Positions 23,511 through 32,555 of a stretch of DNA of 52,623 nucleotides are shown piece after piece. Below the pieces are notes generated by a model, which was not told the DNA's origin, ran no database searches, and saw nothing but the letters and a program-made list of their open reading frames with translations. Position 1 is the first letter of the stretch, and every line of letters starts with the position of its first letter. The translations under genes were made by a program, and so were the position numbers. The DNA lies in the NCBI GenBank assembly GCA_024399015.1, contig JAKSIC010000021.1:1-52623 (forward strand), read 5' to 3'. Source of the stretch: Fibrobacter sp. (GTDB lineage Bacteria; Fibrobacterota; Fibrobacteria; Fibrobacterales; Fibrobacteraceae).

Positions 23511-24806
23511 ATGCAGAACGAAGTCAAGGATCAGCTTAAGGAACGCCGTGAAGCCTACCGTGTCTTGATGCAGTGGGTTGATGAAGGCGCGTTTATCAAG
23601 GACAGCGGACTTTCTCCCTTTGCCATGGAAATTGCATTGGGCGTGTGCCGTCGCCATCTTTATCTGGATTATTTTGTCAAGACGTTGACGAAGAAGAAAC
23701 CTTTGCTGGAACTCCAGATGATTATCGAGATGGGCTTGTTCCAGATGTTCTTTATGAGCGTCCCGGATTACGCCGCTGTTAGCACCAGCGCAAATCTCGC
23801 GAAGTTACTTGGCTTTGGTGATGGTGCAGCCCGCCTGGTGAATGGCGTACTTGGTGCAGCAAAGAAGAACGGTCTTCCGCAAATGCCCCCGCAGCGTGTG
23901 CGCCGAGTTTCCATTGAAAACTCCGTGCCCGAATGGATTGTGCGTCGTTGGTTTGACGTGTACGGCGGCGACACTGCAGAACTTCTCGCAAAGAAGACTT
24001 TGGAACGTCCTACGGAATGGCTCCGCGTGAATCTGCAGAAAACTTCTGCACCGAAGCTTGCACAAAAGCTTGGTTTTGAAGGTGCATCCATTCTTTACGA
24101 TCGTTACGTCCAGGTTCCTGCCGACGCAAAGCTGAAACCGATTCTCGAATCCGAATCTTTTGCAAAGGGCGAATTCAGCCTGCAGAATCCTTCCGCCTAC
24201 GAAGTGGTAAAGCTTCTGGATTTGAAGCCCGGCCTGAAGGTTTGGGATGCTTGTGCTGCTCCTGGTGGCAAGTCCGCCCTCATGGCGGAAATGGACCCTG
24301 GCCTCTGCATTCTCGCCAGCGATGTTTCTGATTTCCGTATGGACAAGATGCAGGACTTGGCTAACCGTCTTGGTCTTGAAAATATCAGCACTGCTTGCAT
24401 CGATGTGCTTTCCCTTACGGAAGGCAACGGAATGGAATTTATTGCCCGAGGCTTGAACTTGTCTCCGGGTGCTCTGGTGGATCGCATTCTTTTGGATGTG
24501 CCCTGTAGCAACATGGGCGTGATTGCACGCCGCCCCGAAGCCGTTTACCGCCTGACCAATCAGTCTCTGAAGGAATTGGCTGACTTGCAGTACCGCCTGC
24601 TGGAATCTGCTGCCACCGTTCTTGCTGAAAAGGGCATTATCGTGTATGCCACTTGCTCTCCGGATCCAGTGGAAACAACCCAGGTTATTTCCAAGTTCCT
24701 CAAGGCCCATCCGAATTTTGCAAAGGCGGGCGACGCCGTGCTTCCCGGTAACAAGGATTCCCGTTTTGACGGCTTCTTTGCCCAGGCCTTGATTCGTAAC
24801 GCATAA
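23511..24806 (+). CDS. rsmB: 16S rRNA (cytosine-967-C5)-methyltransferase
   Basis: This 431-residue protein has an N-terminal NusB-like RNA-binding domain (about 1-150). The RsmB/Sun-type methyltransferase domain carries SAM motif VWDACAAPGGKSALMAEM. The two cysteines of m5C methyltransferases are in LDVPCSNMGV and YATCSPDPVETTQ. The expected activity is SAM-dependent formation of m5C in 16S rRNA. It is co-transcribed after fmt, with the barrel gene starting 10 bp downstream. Other m5C methyltransferases such as RsmF lack the NusB domain, which supports RsmB. Confidence 0.93.
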   Translation: MQNEVKDQLKERREAYRVLMQWVDEGAFIKDSGLSPFAMEIALGVCRRHLYLDYFVKTLTKKKPLLELQMIIEMGLFQMFFMSVPDYAAVSTSANLAKLLGFGDGAARLVNGVLGAAKKNGLPQMPPQRVRRVSIENSVPEWIVRRWFDVYGGDTAELLAKKTLERPTEWLRVNLQKTSAPKLAQKLGFEGASILYDRYVQVPADAKLKPILESESFAKGEFSLQNPSAYEVVKLLDLKPGLKVWDACAAPGGKSALMAEMDPGLCILASDVSDFRMDKMQDLANRLGLENISTACIDVLSLTEGNGMEFIARGLNLSPGALVDRILLDVPCSNMGVIARRPEAVYRLTNQSLKELADLQYRLLESAATVLAEKGIIVYATCSPDPVETTQVISKFLKAHPNFAKAGDAVLPGNKDSRFDGFFAQALIRNA

Positions 24807-24816
24807 GCAGGTTTCT

Positions 24817-25449
24817 ATGAATAAGTTGAAAGTTCTGCTGTTAGCTTTGTCTGTGTTTGCGGCGACCCTGTTTGCACAGAACACTGCTGCGGATTCTGTA
24901 ACTGTAAAACAGTCTACAGAAAAAAATCCCGCAGATTATGCCTTCTCCCACTTCGCAGTTTCTATCGAAGGTGGCGAGATTTATCCCTTTGGTGATTTAA
25001 TTGATGCCGTTGAAAACACCCTTTATGGTGGTGCTGGTATCCGCTATGCCTATTGGGAAAATGCCGACGGCTTCATGACTTTCAATTACTCGTATTTCAA
25101 GCCGGTTGCTAAAACGAAGCTAAATGGTGTGAATCAGTTCTCAGGCAAGGTTGGCCTGGATTGGAAACTGAAATATATTAGCCCTCTTATTTTGGGTGCA
25201 GGCTTTACCTGTAACTTTACCCGTGCCGAAATCAAGGAAGGTGAAAAGTTGAATTTTGGTTCCGACCTTGGTGGAACTCTTGGCGATAACGAAACTGAGT
25301 TTGGCTGGTTTGTTAGACTTAACATGCCTATATGGAATATTGATAAGTATCGAGTGGGCTTGAACGCTGTTTGGGAAGAACTTTGGACTTTGCCTAAGCG
25401 CTCTGATATGCTTACCGTTGGCTTGTACATTGAAAGGAGGATCTGGTAA
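24817..25449 (+). CDS. Outer-membrane beta-barrel protein (210 aa)
   Basis: It has a signal peptide (MNKLKVLLLALSVFAATLFA) and then alternating beta strands with many aromatic residues. Examples are GGAGIRYAYWENADGFMTFN and VGLDWKLKYISPLILGAGF. It ends in LTVGLYIERRIW, where the terminal Trp serves as the barrel signal residue. The size suggests an 8-stranded OmpA/OmpW-like barrel. Its stop overlaps the next start by 1 nt (TAATG), and an AAAGGAGG ribosome site for that gene lies inside its last codons. Both products are probably made together. No specific family is recognised. Confidence 0.75.
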   Translation: MNKLKVLLLALSVFAATLFAQNTAADSVTVKQSTEKNPADYAFSHFAVSIEGGEIYPFGDLIDAVENTLYGGAGIRYAYWENADGFMTFNYSYFKPVAKTKLNGVNQFSGKVGLDWKLKYISPLILGAGFTCNFTRAEIKEGEKLNFGSDLGGTLGDNETEFGWFVRLNMPIWNIDKYRVGLNAVWEELWTLPKRSDMLTVGLYIERRIW

Positions 25450-27146
25450 TGAAAAAATCCTTCTTGACTCTTGCCTTGGCTGCGTTCCTGACCGTACCGG
25501 CTTTTGCATCCGTTGATGCTGAAGTGGAAGGCATGGAATACGAAGTTCGCGGTGATGGAACTTTCCTTATTGGTGGCCCTACTTACGCCTTTGACAGAAT
25601 TCTCGGTGCCGGTGGAACTTTCTCTGAAAGCGAATTGTGGACTCCCGCAAAATTACGTGACCGTCTGTTGTTCAACCGTATGTCGGGTACGCCGTCGTGG
25701 ACTCCCTTGGCACCCTCTGTTTGGTTGAAAACTGGCAACGAACTGGGCGACTTGATTTACCAGAACTTGCTTCCCAGCGACAAGGCTTATCCGGCCAACA
25801 GAACTCCGTTCTTGGAAATCGGTGTAACGACTCCGTCCTATAAGGGCTTCTGGGTTACGGCACGTTTGTTCCAGGATGACCATTTCTCTGAAAAGATGTA
25901 CTCCTACAGAGTGGGCATGGTGGATAATAGCTTTGCCCACTTCGGTGAAAACTATCCCTTGTTCAGTACAGCTTACGCAGGCTTTGGATACACCAACTCC
26001 ATGGTGAACGCCTCTGTTATTGCTGGTGAGGAATACTTGTGGACATATACCGCAACTGCCCGCTGGATACCGACCCATTTTAAGCCCCGTATTGAAGCTC
26101 GTGCAGATGTGAAAAATGTTTCCGTGACCCTCGCTTACGAAGATGCGGAATATATGAACAAGTCTAAGAAGGAACGTGGCTCCCGTCAGGAAGTAAACGG
26201 TTCTATTTACTACCAATGCGATGAGGCTTGCAAACAAGGTAAACTTCAAATTTCTGCAGGCCTTGCTTTCCGCGGCGTCAGCGATTCTGGAACTGTATAT
26301 ACGGAACTTGAAGAAGACCGATCTTTCTGGCCTTTTGTCGAATTGCGCTATCAGCCGTTAAAACGTTTGACCGCTGATGTGATGTTCGGAATCAATGAGC
26401 GTGACTGGCTTGTTCAGGATAGCGTGCAGTTTGATATTCCTACTCCTAAAACCATGGGCGTCACCGTTGGCGTGAAGAATATTTCTGGAACACGTTTGAA
26501 TCCGTTGGCTGACACCAAGGAATTCCTAGGCGACCGAACCATCGACTTGACGGCTGATGGTCAGATGACCCTTGTTCAGGGTTATGCCGTATTTAATGAT
26601 ACTGTTGCAAGCTTGAACTATGGTGGTAAGGGTAGCTTCTGGGCAGAATACGGAGCCGAAACATTTGACGTGGATGGCTTTGTAGACGAGAATTCCTACT
26701 TCTTCCGCTATGGAAATGTGGACCGAATTGATTCCTGGATCAAGGGTGTTACTGCTGAAATTTGGCTGAACGCTTGGTATCAGGATATGTTCAAGTTCAA
26801 CGCTATGGTTGGCTTTGAAAGAATTAGTGGCTTGGCCAAGAAGCTGGAAGTTACGCCTGCGGAATATTTTGTTGCCTTTACTGGCGACTGGTTGATTAAC
26901 AAGACCTTTAGAATTTCTCATTCTGTGAAGTATCGCAGCGATGCAAGATGGAACTTGCGTAGCATTGATCCGCTTGTTGTGAAAGGCGACTGGTATTGGG
27001 ACGTGACCTTTGAACAGAATTTCCCGAAGTATGGAATTACTTTTGCAGGAACCTTACTCCATGTTCTCGCGAACGAAGTGGTTGAAGTTCCCAATGGTAG
27101 TCACGACCGCTTAAGATTTGTCTGTACCGCTCGAAAGAGTTTCTAA
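25449..27146 (+). CDS. Outer-membrane porin-like protein (565 aa)
   Basis: It has a signal peptide (MKKSFLTLALAAFLTVPAFA). About 540 mature residues follow with continuous amphipathic strands such as SVTLAYEDAEYM, VTAEIWLNAWYQDMF and FRISHSVKYRSDARWNL. The C-terminus RLRFVCTARKSF ends in Phe. The length fits a 16-18-stranded porin or a capsule/alginate-type barrel. Two Cys close together (YYQCDEACKQGK) may form a loop disulfide. It is translationally coupled to the preceding barrel gene. The last 36 bp overlap the 3' end of the convergent mutY. The substrate is unknown. Confidence 0.72.
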   Translation: MKKSFLTLALAAFLTVPAFASVDAEVEGMEYEVRGDGTFLIGGPTYAFDRILGAGGTFSESELWTPAKLRDRLLFNRMSGTPSWTPLAPSVWLKTGNELGDLIYQNLLPSDKAYPANRTPFLEIGVTTPSYKGFWVTARLFQDDHFSEKMYSYRVGMVDNSFAHFGENYPLFSTAYAGFGYTNSMVNASVIAGEEYLWTYTATARWIPTHFKPRIEARADVKNVSVTLAYEDAEYMNKSKKERGSRQEVNGSIYYQCDEACKQGKLQISAGLAFRGVSDSGTVYTELEEDRSFWPFVELRYQPLKRLTADVMFGINERDWLVQDSVQFDIPTPKTMGVTVGVKNISGTRLNPLADTKEFLGDRTIDLTADGQMTLVQGYAVFNDTVASLNYGGKGSFWAEYGAETFDVDGFVDENSYFFRYGNVDRIDSWIKGVTAEIWLNAWYQDMFKFNAMVGFERISGLAKKLEVTPAEYFVAFTGDWLINKTFRISHSVKYRSDARWNLRSIDPLVVKGDWYWDVTFEQNFPKYGITFAGTLLHVLANEVVEVPNGSHDRLRFVCTARKSF

Positions 27147-28265
27147 GGCTTTTAAGCTGAAACTGTTGGCGAAGGTCTCTGTGGCCTTCGCTTTTTCTAT
27201 CCACTGAATTTCTTGTTTTGCGGCCTTTCCTGTTTGAAGGAGGCCGGCGTTGGATTGTGCTGCTTTGGCTGTTTTGTTCAAGATGATATGTAGAACGTCG
27301 CAAGAAATTTTGTGAACAGTAATGCCGTGGCGGAATGAACCGATTTTTTCGATGGTTGAAATGTCATCGGCGTTGATCAAATTTTCTGCTTGCTGGGGAA
27401 GGCCTATAGCGGCGCTTTTCGCTGTCTCAAAATGGGGGAGGGCGAACTGGTTGCTGAAAAATTTTTGACCGCCATGAACGGCGAGGATTTTATGATCCTT
27501 GCTTTCTACGATGAGAACGGTGCCGTGCCAATCTTTTTGAATGTGCTTTTTTGCTGGCGGAAATTGACTGGTGGTGCCTGCGGCGAATGCTTTACACCTC
27601 TCTTTGAGAGGGCAGTTGGCACATTCCGGATTCTTGATTTTGCAAACGGTGCGGCCTAATTCCATCAGGGCCTCGTTGTGCATGTAAGCCTTGGGGGAGT
27701 CCGCCACTTCCTTGGCGTAGTTCCAGTAGGTGGCGGCTGCGTTTGCATTTTCTGTGGGGAGAAAATCCAGCGCGTAGAAACGGGCGAAAATACGGACCAG
27801 GTTCCCGTCGAGAATCGCTTCTTGCTTGTGGTAAGCGAGGCTGAGAATTGCGCCTGCAGTATATGCACCAATGCCGGGAAGGGCTTCCAGTTCCTTGCGG
27901 GTGGCGGGCATGGGGGGCGTTTTTTGTGAGGTCGTCGCAGCACTTGCCGTGGCGTTTGCGGACTCCGCTACAATCTTCGCCGTCTTCAGAATGTTGCGGG
28001 CGCGGCTATAATATCCAAGCCCCTGCCAGTATTTAAAGACTTCTTCCTCGGTGGCTTTCGCAAGAGTAGAAACATCGGGAAAACGTTCCATCCAACGGAT
28101 AAAGTATTCGCGTACGGTAGAAACCTGGGTTTGTTGCAGCATGGTTTCACTGATCCATACGGCATAAGGATCTCGGGGCGCGTCTAAATCAAGAGGACGC
28201 CACGGAAGTTTCGCGGCGTTCTTTGAAAACCAGTTGCGGAGTTTCTTTAATTCTTGCGAATCCAT
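27111..28265 (-). CDS. mutY: Adenine DNA glycosylase
   Basis: This 384-residue enzyme removes adenine mispaired with 8-oxoguanine. It shows the catalytic Glu in ISETMLQQTQVSTV, the helix-hairpin-helix ALPGIGAYTAGAILSLAY, and the catalytic Asp in AILDGNLVRIFAR. The [4Fe-4S] cluster motif is CKIKNPECANCPLKERC (Cys-x6-Cys-x2-Cys-x5-Cys). The C-terminal NUDIX-like domain that senses 8-oxoG is present but divergent, with a low-complexity Ala/Thr/Ser insert near residue 115 (ANATASAATTSQK). The ATG is at 28265. The 3' end overlaps the convergent porin gene by 36 bp. It is the last gene of the minus-strand run from aroE. Confidence 0.93.
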   Translation of the reverse strand: MDSQELKKLRNWFSKNAAKLPWRPLDLDAPRDPYAVWISETMLQQTQVSTVREYFIRWMERFPDVSTLAKATEEEVFKYWQGLGYYSRARNILKTAKIVAESANATASAATTSQKTPPMPATRKELEALPGIGAYTAGAILSLAYHKQEAILDGNLVRIFARFYALDFLPTENANAAATYWNYAKEVADSPKAYMHNEALMELGRTVCKIKNPECANCPLKERCKAFAAGTTSQFPPAKKHIQKDWHGTVLIVESKDHKILAVHGGQKFFSNQFALPHFETAKSAAIGLPQQAENLINADDISTIEKIGSFRHGITVHKISCDVLHIILNKTAKAAQSNAGLLQTGKAAKQEIQWIEKAKATETFANSFSLKALETLSSGTDKS

Positions 28266-28277
28266 CTATGACTGGAG

Positions 28278-28301
28278 CCTCGAACCTGGAACCTCGAACC
28301 T
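28278..28301. repeat. Short direct repeat between GT4 and mutY
   Basis: CCTCGAACCT occurs at 28278-28287 and 28292-28301, giving a 14-bp period in a 41-bp intergenic gap. It could be a fragment of a dispersed element. Confidence 0.5.
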
Positions 28302-28306
28302 CGTGC

Positions 28307-29752
28307 CTATACCTTGTAGTATTCCTTTGCGACTTTTCGGAAATATTCGAACTGGGACTTGCTGGAATTTTCCAGAGTGTAGCGAGTACTTCGGATCTGG
28401 CAATCCTTACGCATCTGTTCGTAGGCTTCTGCATTTTCCAGCTTCATCTTGCGGCAATCTTCCAGAGCCTGCAGCCACTTTTCTTCGTCGATGGGAAGAA
28501 TCATGCCGTGCTTTTCGCTATCCACGATATTGCGGGGGCCGCCGTAGTTGCTGACGATGGCGGGAGTGCCTGTAGACATGGCTTCCACCACCACGTTGCC
28601 GAAGGTGTCCGTAGTGCTGGGGAACAGGAAAAAGTCGGAGTCGGCGTAGAGACCGGCCAAGTTGTCACCACCTTGTTCGCCAGCGAAATTCACGCTGTCC
28701 TTCACGTCGCTCTTGGCAAATTCAGCCTTGATTTCGTCCAGGTACCAGCCGTAGCCAACATACATCAATTCTACGTCGTTATGCTTAGCTGCAAATTTCT
28801 TCCAGACACGGTTCAGGAATTCCAGATTCTTTTCCTTGGAAATTCGTCCAATGAAGGAGAAACGTACTGGGCGCTGTTCGCGGGTGCAACCGAACTTTTC
28901 CCAAGTGCCTTGCCCACGCATCGATGCCTGGAAACGTTCCAGGGGGAGGCCGCGGGGCATCAAGCGTACTTGATTTTCCGGCACCTTCAGTTCATTAATG
29001 AGGGCGTTGGAATAGTCGTCGCAAGGGCTGATTACCGGACGAGCCATCCAGTAGAAAATCTGCATCAGTTTAAGCACGTAGAAGTGCATCCACTTGGCCT
29101 TCACCAGAGTTCTTGTGTACTGGGGAACATCGGTGCGGTAATGACTCATGACCTTGATGCCTGCGATCTTTCCGCAGAGTGCGATAAGCCATGCGCCAGG
29201 ACTGGGGGTTTCAAGTTCGATGATGTCTACGGGATAACGCTTCAGCAAACGGAGCACCGGGCTTACGCGGGGGATGGCCAGTTCGCTGTTGGCGTAACCC
29301 AGCTGTTCCATGCTGAACATGCGGGGCAGCAAAATGCAGTAGCCGTTTTCCACAACACCGCAGGGACGGGTGTTGAATGCGCTTCCCATGAGGCCTGCCT
29401 TCAAGCCGTGGGCGCGCATGTAGGGAATCACGTTGCGAAGGTTGTTTGCAATGCCGTTGGTTTCGTCCAGATTGTCAGAGTAGTAAAGGACGCTAATGTC
29501 GTTAGGGTCCTTAGCCAAACGAGCCTTGCGTTCCTTCTTCAGGTAGGAACGGAGCTTCAGCAACTTCGGGATGTTGATGAGGGCGGAACCGAAAACAATA
29601 GGCGGAATCCAGCAGGTACGAATGTTTCCTGGAGGCTTGTGCTTGATGCCAAAACTTTTGCGGAAAGTGCTGGTGACTGTACGGCCAAAAATACCCGGAC
29701 GGGTGTCCAGCTGATCGGTGGCCTTAAGCTTGGTTGAATTTGACGCAGTCAT
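28307..29752 (-). CDS. Family 4-type glycosyltransferase
   Basis: This 481-residue enzyme has the GT-B fold of GT4 retaining transferases. The C-terminal donor domain contains FSFIGRISKEKNLEFLNRVW and FLFPSTTDTFGNVVVEAMSTG, the E-x7-E-like motif region of GT4, then GTPAIVSNYGGPRNIV. The acceptor domain shows the expected alternating strands (DIIELETPSPGAWLIALCGK). It would act at the cytoplasmic face of the inner membrane in surface glycan or glycolipid synthesis. The acceptor and sugar are unknown. The first 29 bp overlap the end of hisA. The N-terminal ~40 residues are basic and not obviously part of the fold, so a later start is possible. Confidence 0.85.
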   Translation of the reverse strand: MTASNSTKLKATDQLDTRPGIFGRTVTSTFRKSFGIKHKPPGNIRTCWIPPIVFGSALINIPKLLKLRSYLKKERKARLAKDPNDISVLYYSDNLDETNGIANNLRNVIPYMRAHGLKAGLMGSAFNTRPCGVVENGYCILLPRMFSMEQLGYANSELAIPRVSPVLRLLKRYPVDIIELETPSPGAWLIALCGKIAGIKVMSHYRTDVPQYTRTLVKAKWMHFYVLKLMQIFYWMARPVISPCDDYSNALINELKVPENQVRLMPRGLPLERFQASMRGQGTWEKFGCTREQRPVRFSFIGRISKEKNLEFLNRVWKKFAAKHNDVELMYVGYGWYLDEIKAEFAKSDVKDSVNFAGEQGGDNLAGLYADSDFFLFPSTTDTFGNVVVEAMSTGTPAIVSNYGGPRNIVDSEKHGMILPIDEEKWLQALEDCRKMKLENAEAYEQMRKDCQIRSTRYTLENSSKSQFEYFRKVAKEYYKV

Positions 29753-30503
29753 CGTACTTCACTCCTTTGCCACCGAAAAGGTCCAATGCACTTCCGATGG
29801 TGAGGTCAATCTTTCCGTTAGAAATTTCGTTGCAATGTACCAAGTCTTCCAGGGACTTGGCGCCGCCTGCATAAGTTACAGGAATGGGGCTGTTGTCCGC
29901 AAGGAAACGAATCAAGTCATCGTCCATACCTTGCTGCTTGCCTTCCACGTCTGCAGCGTGAATCAAAAATTCATCGCAGCTTTCTGCCAGATCGGCCAGC
30001 GTTTCCTTTGTAATCTGAATATCAATCAATGTCTGCCAGCGATTGGTAGCGATGTTCCAGGTGGGCTTGCCATCGGCATCGACACCGGTGCGCTTGCAAC
30101 TTAAATCAAGAACCAGGTGTTCCTTGCCTACAACTTTAACAAGTGCGGCGAGACGTTCGCGGTCCAGCTTTCCATCCGGGAAAATCCAGCTGGTCACAAT
30201 CACATGGCTTGCACCAGCATCCATATATTCCTTGGCGTTTGACCCATTGATGCCACCGCCAATCTGCAGTCCGTTAGGGTAGGCAGCAAGGGCTGCCTTT
30301 GCTGCGGCTTCGTTGCCCTTGCCCAGCATAATCACGTGTCCGCCGGTAATGCGGTCTTTCTTGTACAGTTCAGCGAACCATGCGGGAGAACGGTCCGTTT
30401 CAAAATTAGTCTTGAGGCCTGCACCGCTATCCGAAAGGGAACTGCCTACAATCTGCTTGACTTTTCCATCATGCAGGTCAATGCATGGACGAAATTTTGT
30501 CAT
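29724..30503 (-). CDS. hisA: Eukaryotic-type HisA (ProFAR isomerase)
   Basis: This 259-residue TIM-barrel protein is predicted to isomerise ProFAR to PRFAR in histidine biosynthesis. It has the N-terminal catalytic Asp in FRPCIDLHDGKVKQIVG, then LQIGGGINGSNAKEYMDAGA, VIVTSWIFPDGKLDRERL, LVLDLSCKRTG and FLIHAADVEGKQQGMDD. These phrases closely match the fungal/plant HIS6-type subfamily as I remember the yeast sequence, not typical bacterial HisA. No other his gene is nearby. The ATG overlaps the preceding gene's stop by 1 nt. Transfer from a eukaryote or a shared ancient variant are both possible. Confidence 0.88.
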   Translation of the reverse strand: MTKFRPCIDLHDGKVKQIVGSSLSDSGAGLKTNFETDRSPAWFAELYKKDRITGGHVIMLGKGNEAAAKAALAAYPNGLQIGGGINGSNAKEYMDAGASHVIVTSWIFPDGKLDRERLAALVKVVGKEHLVLDLSCKRTGVDADGKPTWNIATNRWQTLIDIQITKETLADLAESCDEFLIHAADVEGKQQGMDDDLIRFLADNSPIPVTYAGGAKSLEDLVHCNEISNGKIDLTIGSALDLFGGKGVKYDDCVKFNQA

Positions 30504-31543
30504 TACTTAACTCCAGTAATAGTCCAGTCGATTTTCTTTCCGTGACTACCATCGCTGCGACCTCTGTAGAAGAAGATTTCGCCGCCAGTTGCCAACTTGA
30601 TGGCCTGTCTTGCCACCCAGCTATCGATCTTGTCTAAAAAACTTGCCTTCTGATAAGGCTTTGCCACGTTGAACTTAAGGGCTGGAACAGATTCATCGTT
30701 CCAGGAAATGTTCAGGTCGCTCTTGGGGAAACCCTTTCCGTTGTAGGATTTTTCGCCATCTTCAACACCTTTTGGGAAAACCACTTTGTAGCCTTCGCCA
30801 GCGTTGTAGAGAGCGTAACCAGCATACTTGCCATCAGTGGTAATGATGGTGCGACCTGCGAAAATCGGGTTGCGTGCATTGGTCGAGAAATTGATGACGC
30901 GGGAGGCAATGTCTGTAGCCTGTACAGTTTGCCAAACCTGGTCCATGTAGGCGTAGCCCTTCACAGTCAAAGTGTCGTCGTTGTAGGCGATTCTGCCAGA
31001 AACTCGACCATAGGGAATGTGAATGTACTGACCAAACTTTTCCTTGCCAATGGTCCAGATACCGTCACCAGGAACCTTGCCCTGTTCGGCGGAATCAAAG
31101 GTCAAATCCAGGAAGAACTTGGCGTCCTTTTCCGCAGAGAAATAGACGTGATGACCCTTGCCCGGTTTGCCTTCCATCTTGTATTCGCCCTTGATATCCA
31201 AGGTTGCCTTGGCCTTGTCGGCCACGAGACGTTCGGGAGGATACTGACGGCCTATGGTGTAGCTCTTGCCCTTGAAATTCCAGAAGGACATTTCGCATGC
31301 CACCTTCTTGCCGGAATTAGGAACATAGAGGGTGGAGTAGCCTACAAAGGCTCGGGTTCCGTTGTCGAATACGAATTGGTAGTTCCAGTTTTCGTTGAAT
31401 TCCTTGGCGGAATTCGGGTGAGGCATGAAGTCGTTTACTGTGGTACTGCGGACATCTCCCTTGGGGGCGGAAACATCTGCGGCAAACGCCGTGCCTACGA
31501 AAGCAAGGACTGCCAGAATAGATATGTTGATGTTCTTGATCAT
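30503..31543 (-). CDS. Secreted lipocalin-like protein (AttH/CrtC/Svf1-like)
   Basis: This 346-residue protein has a signal peptide (MIKNINISILAVLAFVGTAFA). The body is beta-rich with two similar halves: NYQFVFDNGTRAFVGYSTLY and VSGRIAYNDDTLTVKGYAYM, then DQVWQTV and NPIFAGRTIITTDGKYAGYA. The pattern resembles the double lipocalin-like domain of AttH/CrtC and Svf1 proteins, but this is by eye. The protein is likely periplasmic and might bind a lipid or isoprenoid. Its stop overlaps the hisA start by 1 nt, and the SDR gene is 19 bp upstream. There is no catalytic motif to name. Confidence 0.55.
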   Translation of the reverse strand: MIKNINISILAVLAFVGTAFAADVSAPKGDVRSTTVNDFMPHPNSAKEFNENWNYQFVFDNGTRAFVGYSTLYVPNSGKKVACEMSFWNFKGKSYTIGRQYPPERLVADKAKATLDIKGEYKMEGKPGKGHHVYFSAEKDAKFFLDLTFDSAEQGKVPGDGIWTIGKEKFGQYIHIPYGRVSGRIAYNDDTLTVKGYAYMDQVWQTVQATDIASRVINFSTNARNPIFAGRTIITTDGKYAGYALYNAGEGYKVVFPKGVEDGEKSYNGKGFPKSDLNISWNDESVPALKFNVAKPYQKASFLDKIDSWVARQAIKLATGGEIFFYRGRSDGSHGKKIDWTITGVK

Positions 31544-31562
31544 CCTCTTAATCTACGAAATT

Positions 31563-32546
31563 TTAAAGTCTCAGATCTTTGCCCATACCCATCTTCAATT
31601 CGATGCGGCGGCGCAGAACCATTTCGTTGAACAAGTCGGTAAGGCTGTCTTCCATGCTGATCATGGGCTTCCAACCGGTATCCATAACCTTTGTGGGATC
31701 GCCGATAAGCAGAGGAATTTCGTTGCGGCGTTCGTAACCCGGATCAAAACGGAAGTCCACATTTACATCGGCGATGTCCACCATCATTTCCACAACTTCG
31801 CGGATGGTGTAGGACTTACCGCAGCAAATGTTGTACACTTCGCCGGATTCTGCCTGGTTCAAAAGCTGGATCATGCCGCGGGCCACGTCACGGACGTCTA
31901 CGATATCGCGGCTCACGTCGAGGCTACCGGAGTAGATGACCGGTTCGGTGCCGTAGTGCTTGATCTTCACCAGCTGATAAGCGATGGAGGGAATCACAAA
32001 GCGACGGCTGTGGTGGGGACCAGTAAAGTAGAAGGGGCGGACGAATACCACGTGCAAGCCATGTGCGTTACGGAACTGGTTGCCCAATAGTTCCATGCAT
32101 GCCTTTGATGTTGCATAGGGTGTCATGGGGTTGGGTTGGTCAGATTCCTTGTGAAGATAAGTCAGGTTGCGCTCGGTTCGACCGTAGATTTCACTGGAGC
32201 TCAGGAGCATCACCTTTGCCTTGGGGCAAACCTGGCGTACGGCTTCCAAAAGGTTCTGTGTACCCAGTAGGTTGATGTTCAAAGTTTCGTAAGGCTTCTT
32301 GTAGCTGATGCCCACAGAGGACTGGCTTGCCAAATGATAGATGTGGGTGGGGCTCACCTGCTGGAGCATTTCCAACACGTCCTTGAAATTCAACAGGTCT
32401 CCGTTCAAGTACTGAACGCCGTCAACCTTTTGCCAGGGCTGGGGTTGTTCATCACTGAAGCTGTAAAGGTCGTGAGAAGTACCTTTCAGACTGGAGAGAA
32501 TATGGAACCCTAATGCGCCCGTACCACCGGTAACTAGAATACTCAT
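31563..32546 (-). CDS. NAD-dependent nucleotide-sugar epimerase/dehydratase (GMD/RMD-like SDR)
   Basis: This 327-residue extended SDR has an N-terminal Rossmann motif TGGTGALGFH, NAG-like HLASQSSVG, SSSEIYG, and the catalytic YATSK. The C-terminal phrase RNEIPLLIGDPTKVMDTGWK is typical of GDP-mannose 4,6-dehydratase and GDP-6-deoxy-4-keto-hexose reductase (RMD). It therefore probably acts on GDP-mannose-derived sugars for surface polysaccharide. The GT4 gene three genes downstream may use the product. It begins 9 bp after aroKB. The exact substrate (GDP-mannose or the 4-keto intermediate) cannot be decided by motif alone. Confidence 0.82.
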   Translation of the reverse strand: MSILVTGGTGALGFHILSSLKGTSHDLYSFSDEQPQPWQKVDGVQYLNGDLLNFKDVLEMLQQVSPTHIYHLASQSSVGISYKKPYETLNINLLGTQNLLEAVRQVCPKAKVMLLSSSEIYGRTERNLTYLHKESDQPNPMTPYATSKACMELLGNQFRNAHGLHVVFVRPFYFTGPHHSRRFVIPSIAYQLVKIKHYGTEPVIYSGSLDVSRDIVDVRDVARGMIQLLNQAESGEVYNICCGKSYTIREVVEMMVDIADVNVDFRFDPGYERRNEIPLLIGDPTKVMDTGWKPMISMEDSLTDLFNEMVLRRRIELKMGMGKDLRL

Positions 32547-32555
32547 ATAAACCTC

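Noticed and set aside
28223-29737. A 504-codon open frame antisense to the GT4 gene, and similar long frames opposite aroKB (32754-34172) and the GGDEF gene (44397-46073)
   Set aside because: The opposite strand carries clear protein motifs in each case. These frames arise from codon bias and show no motifs.
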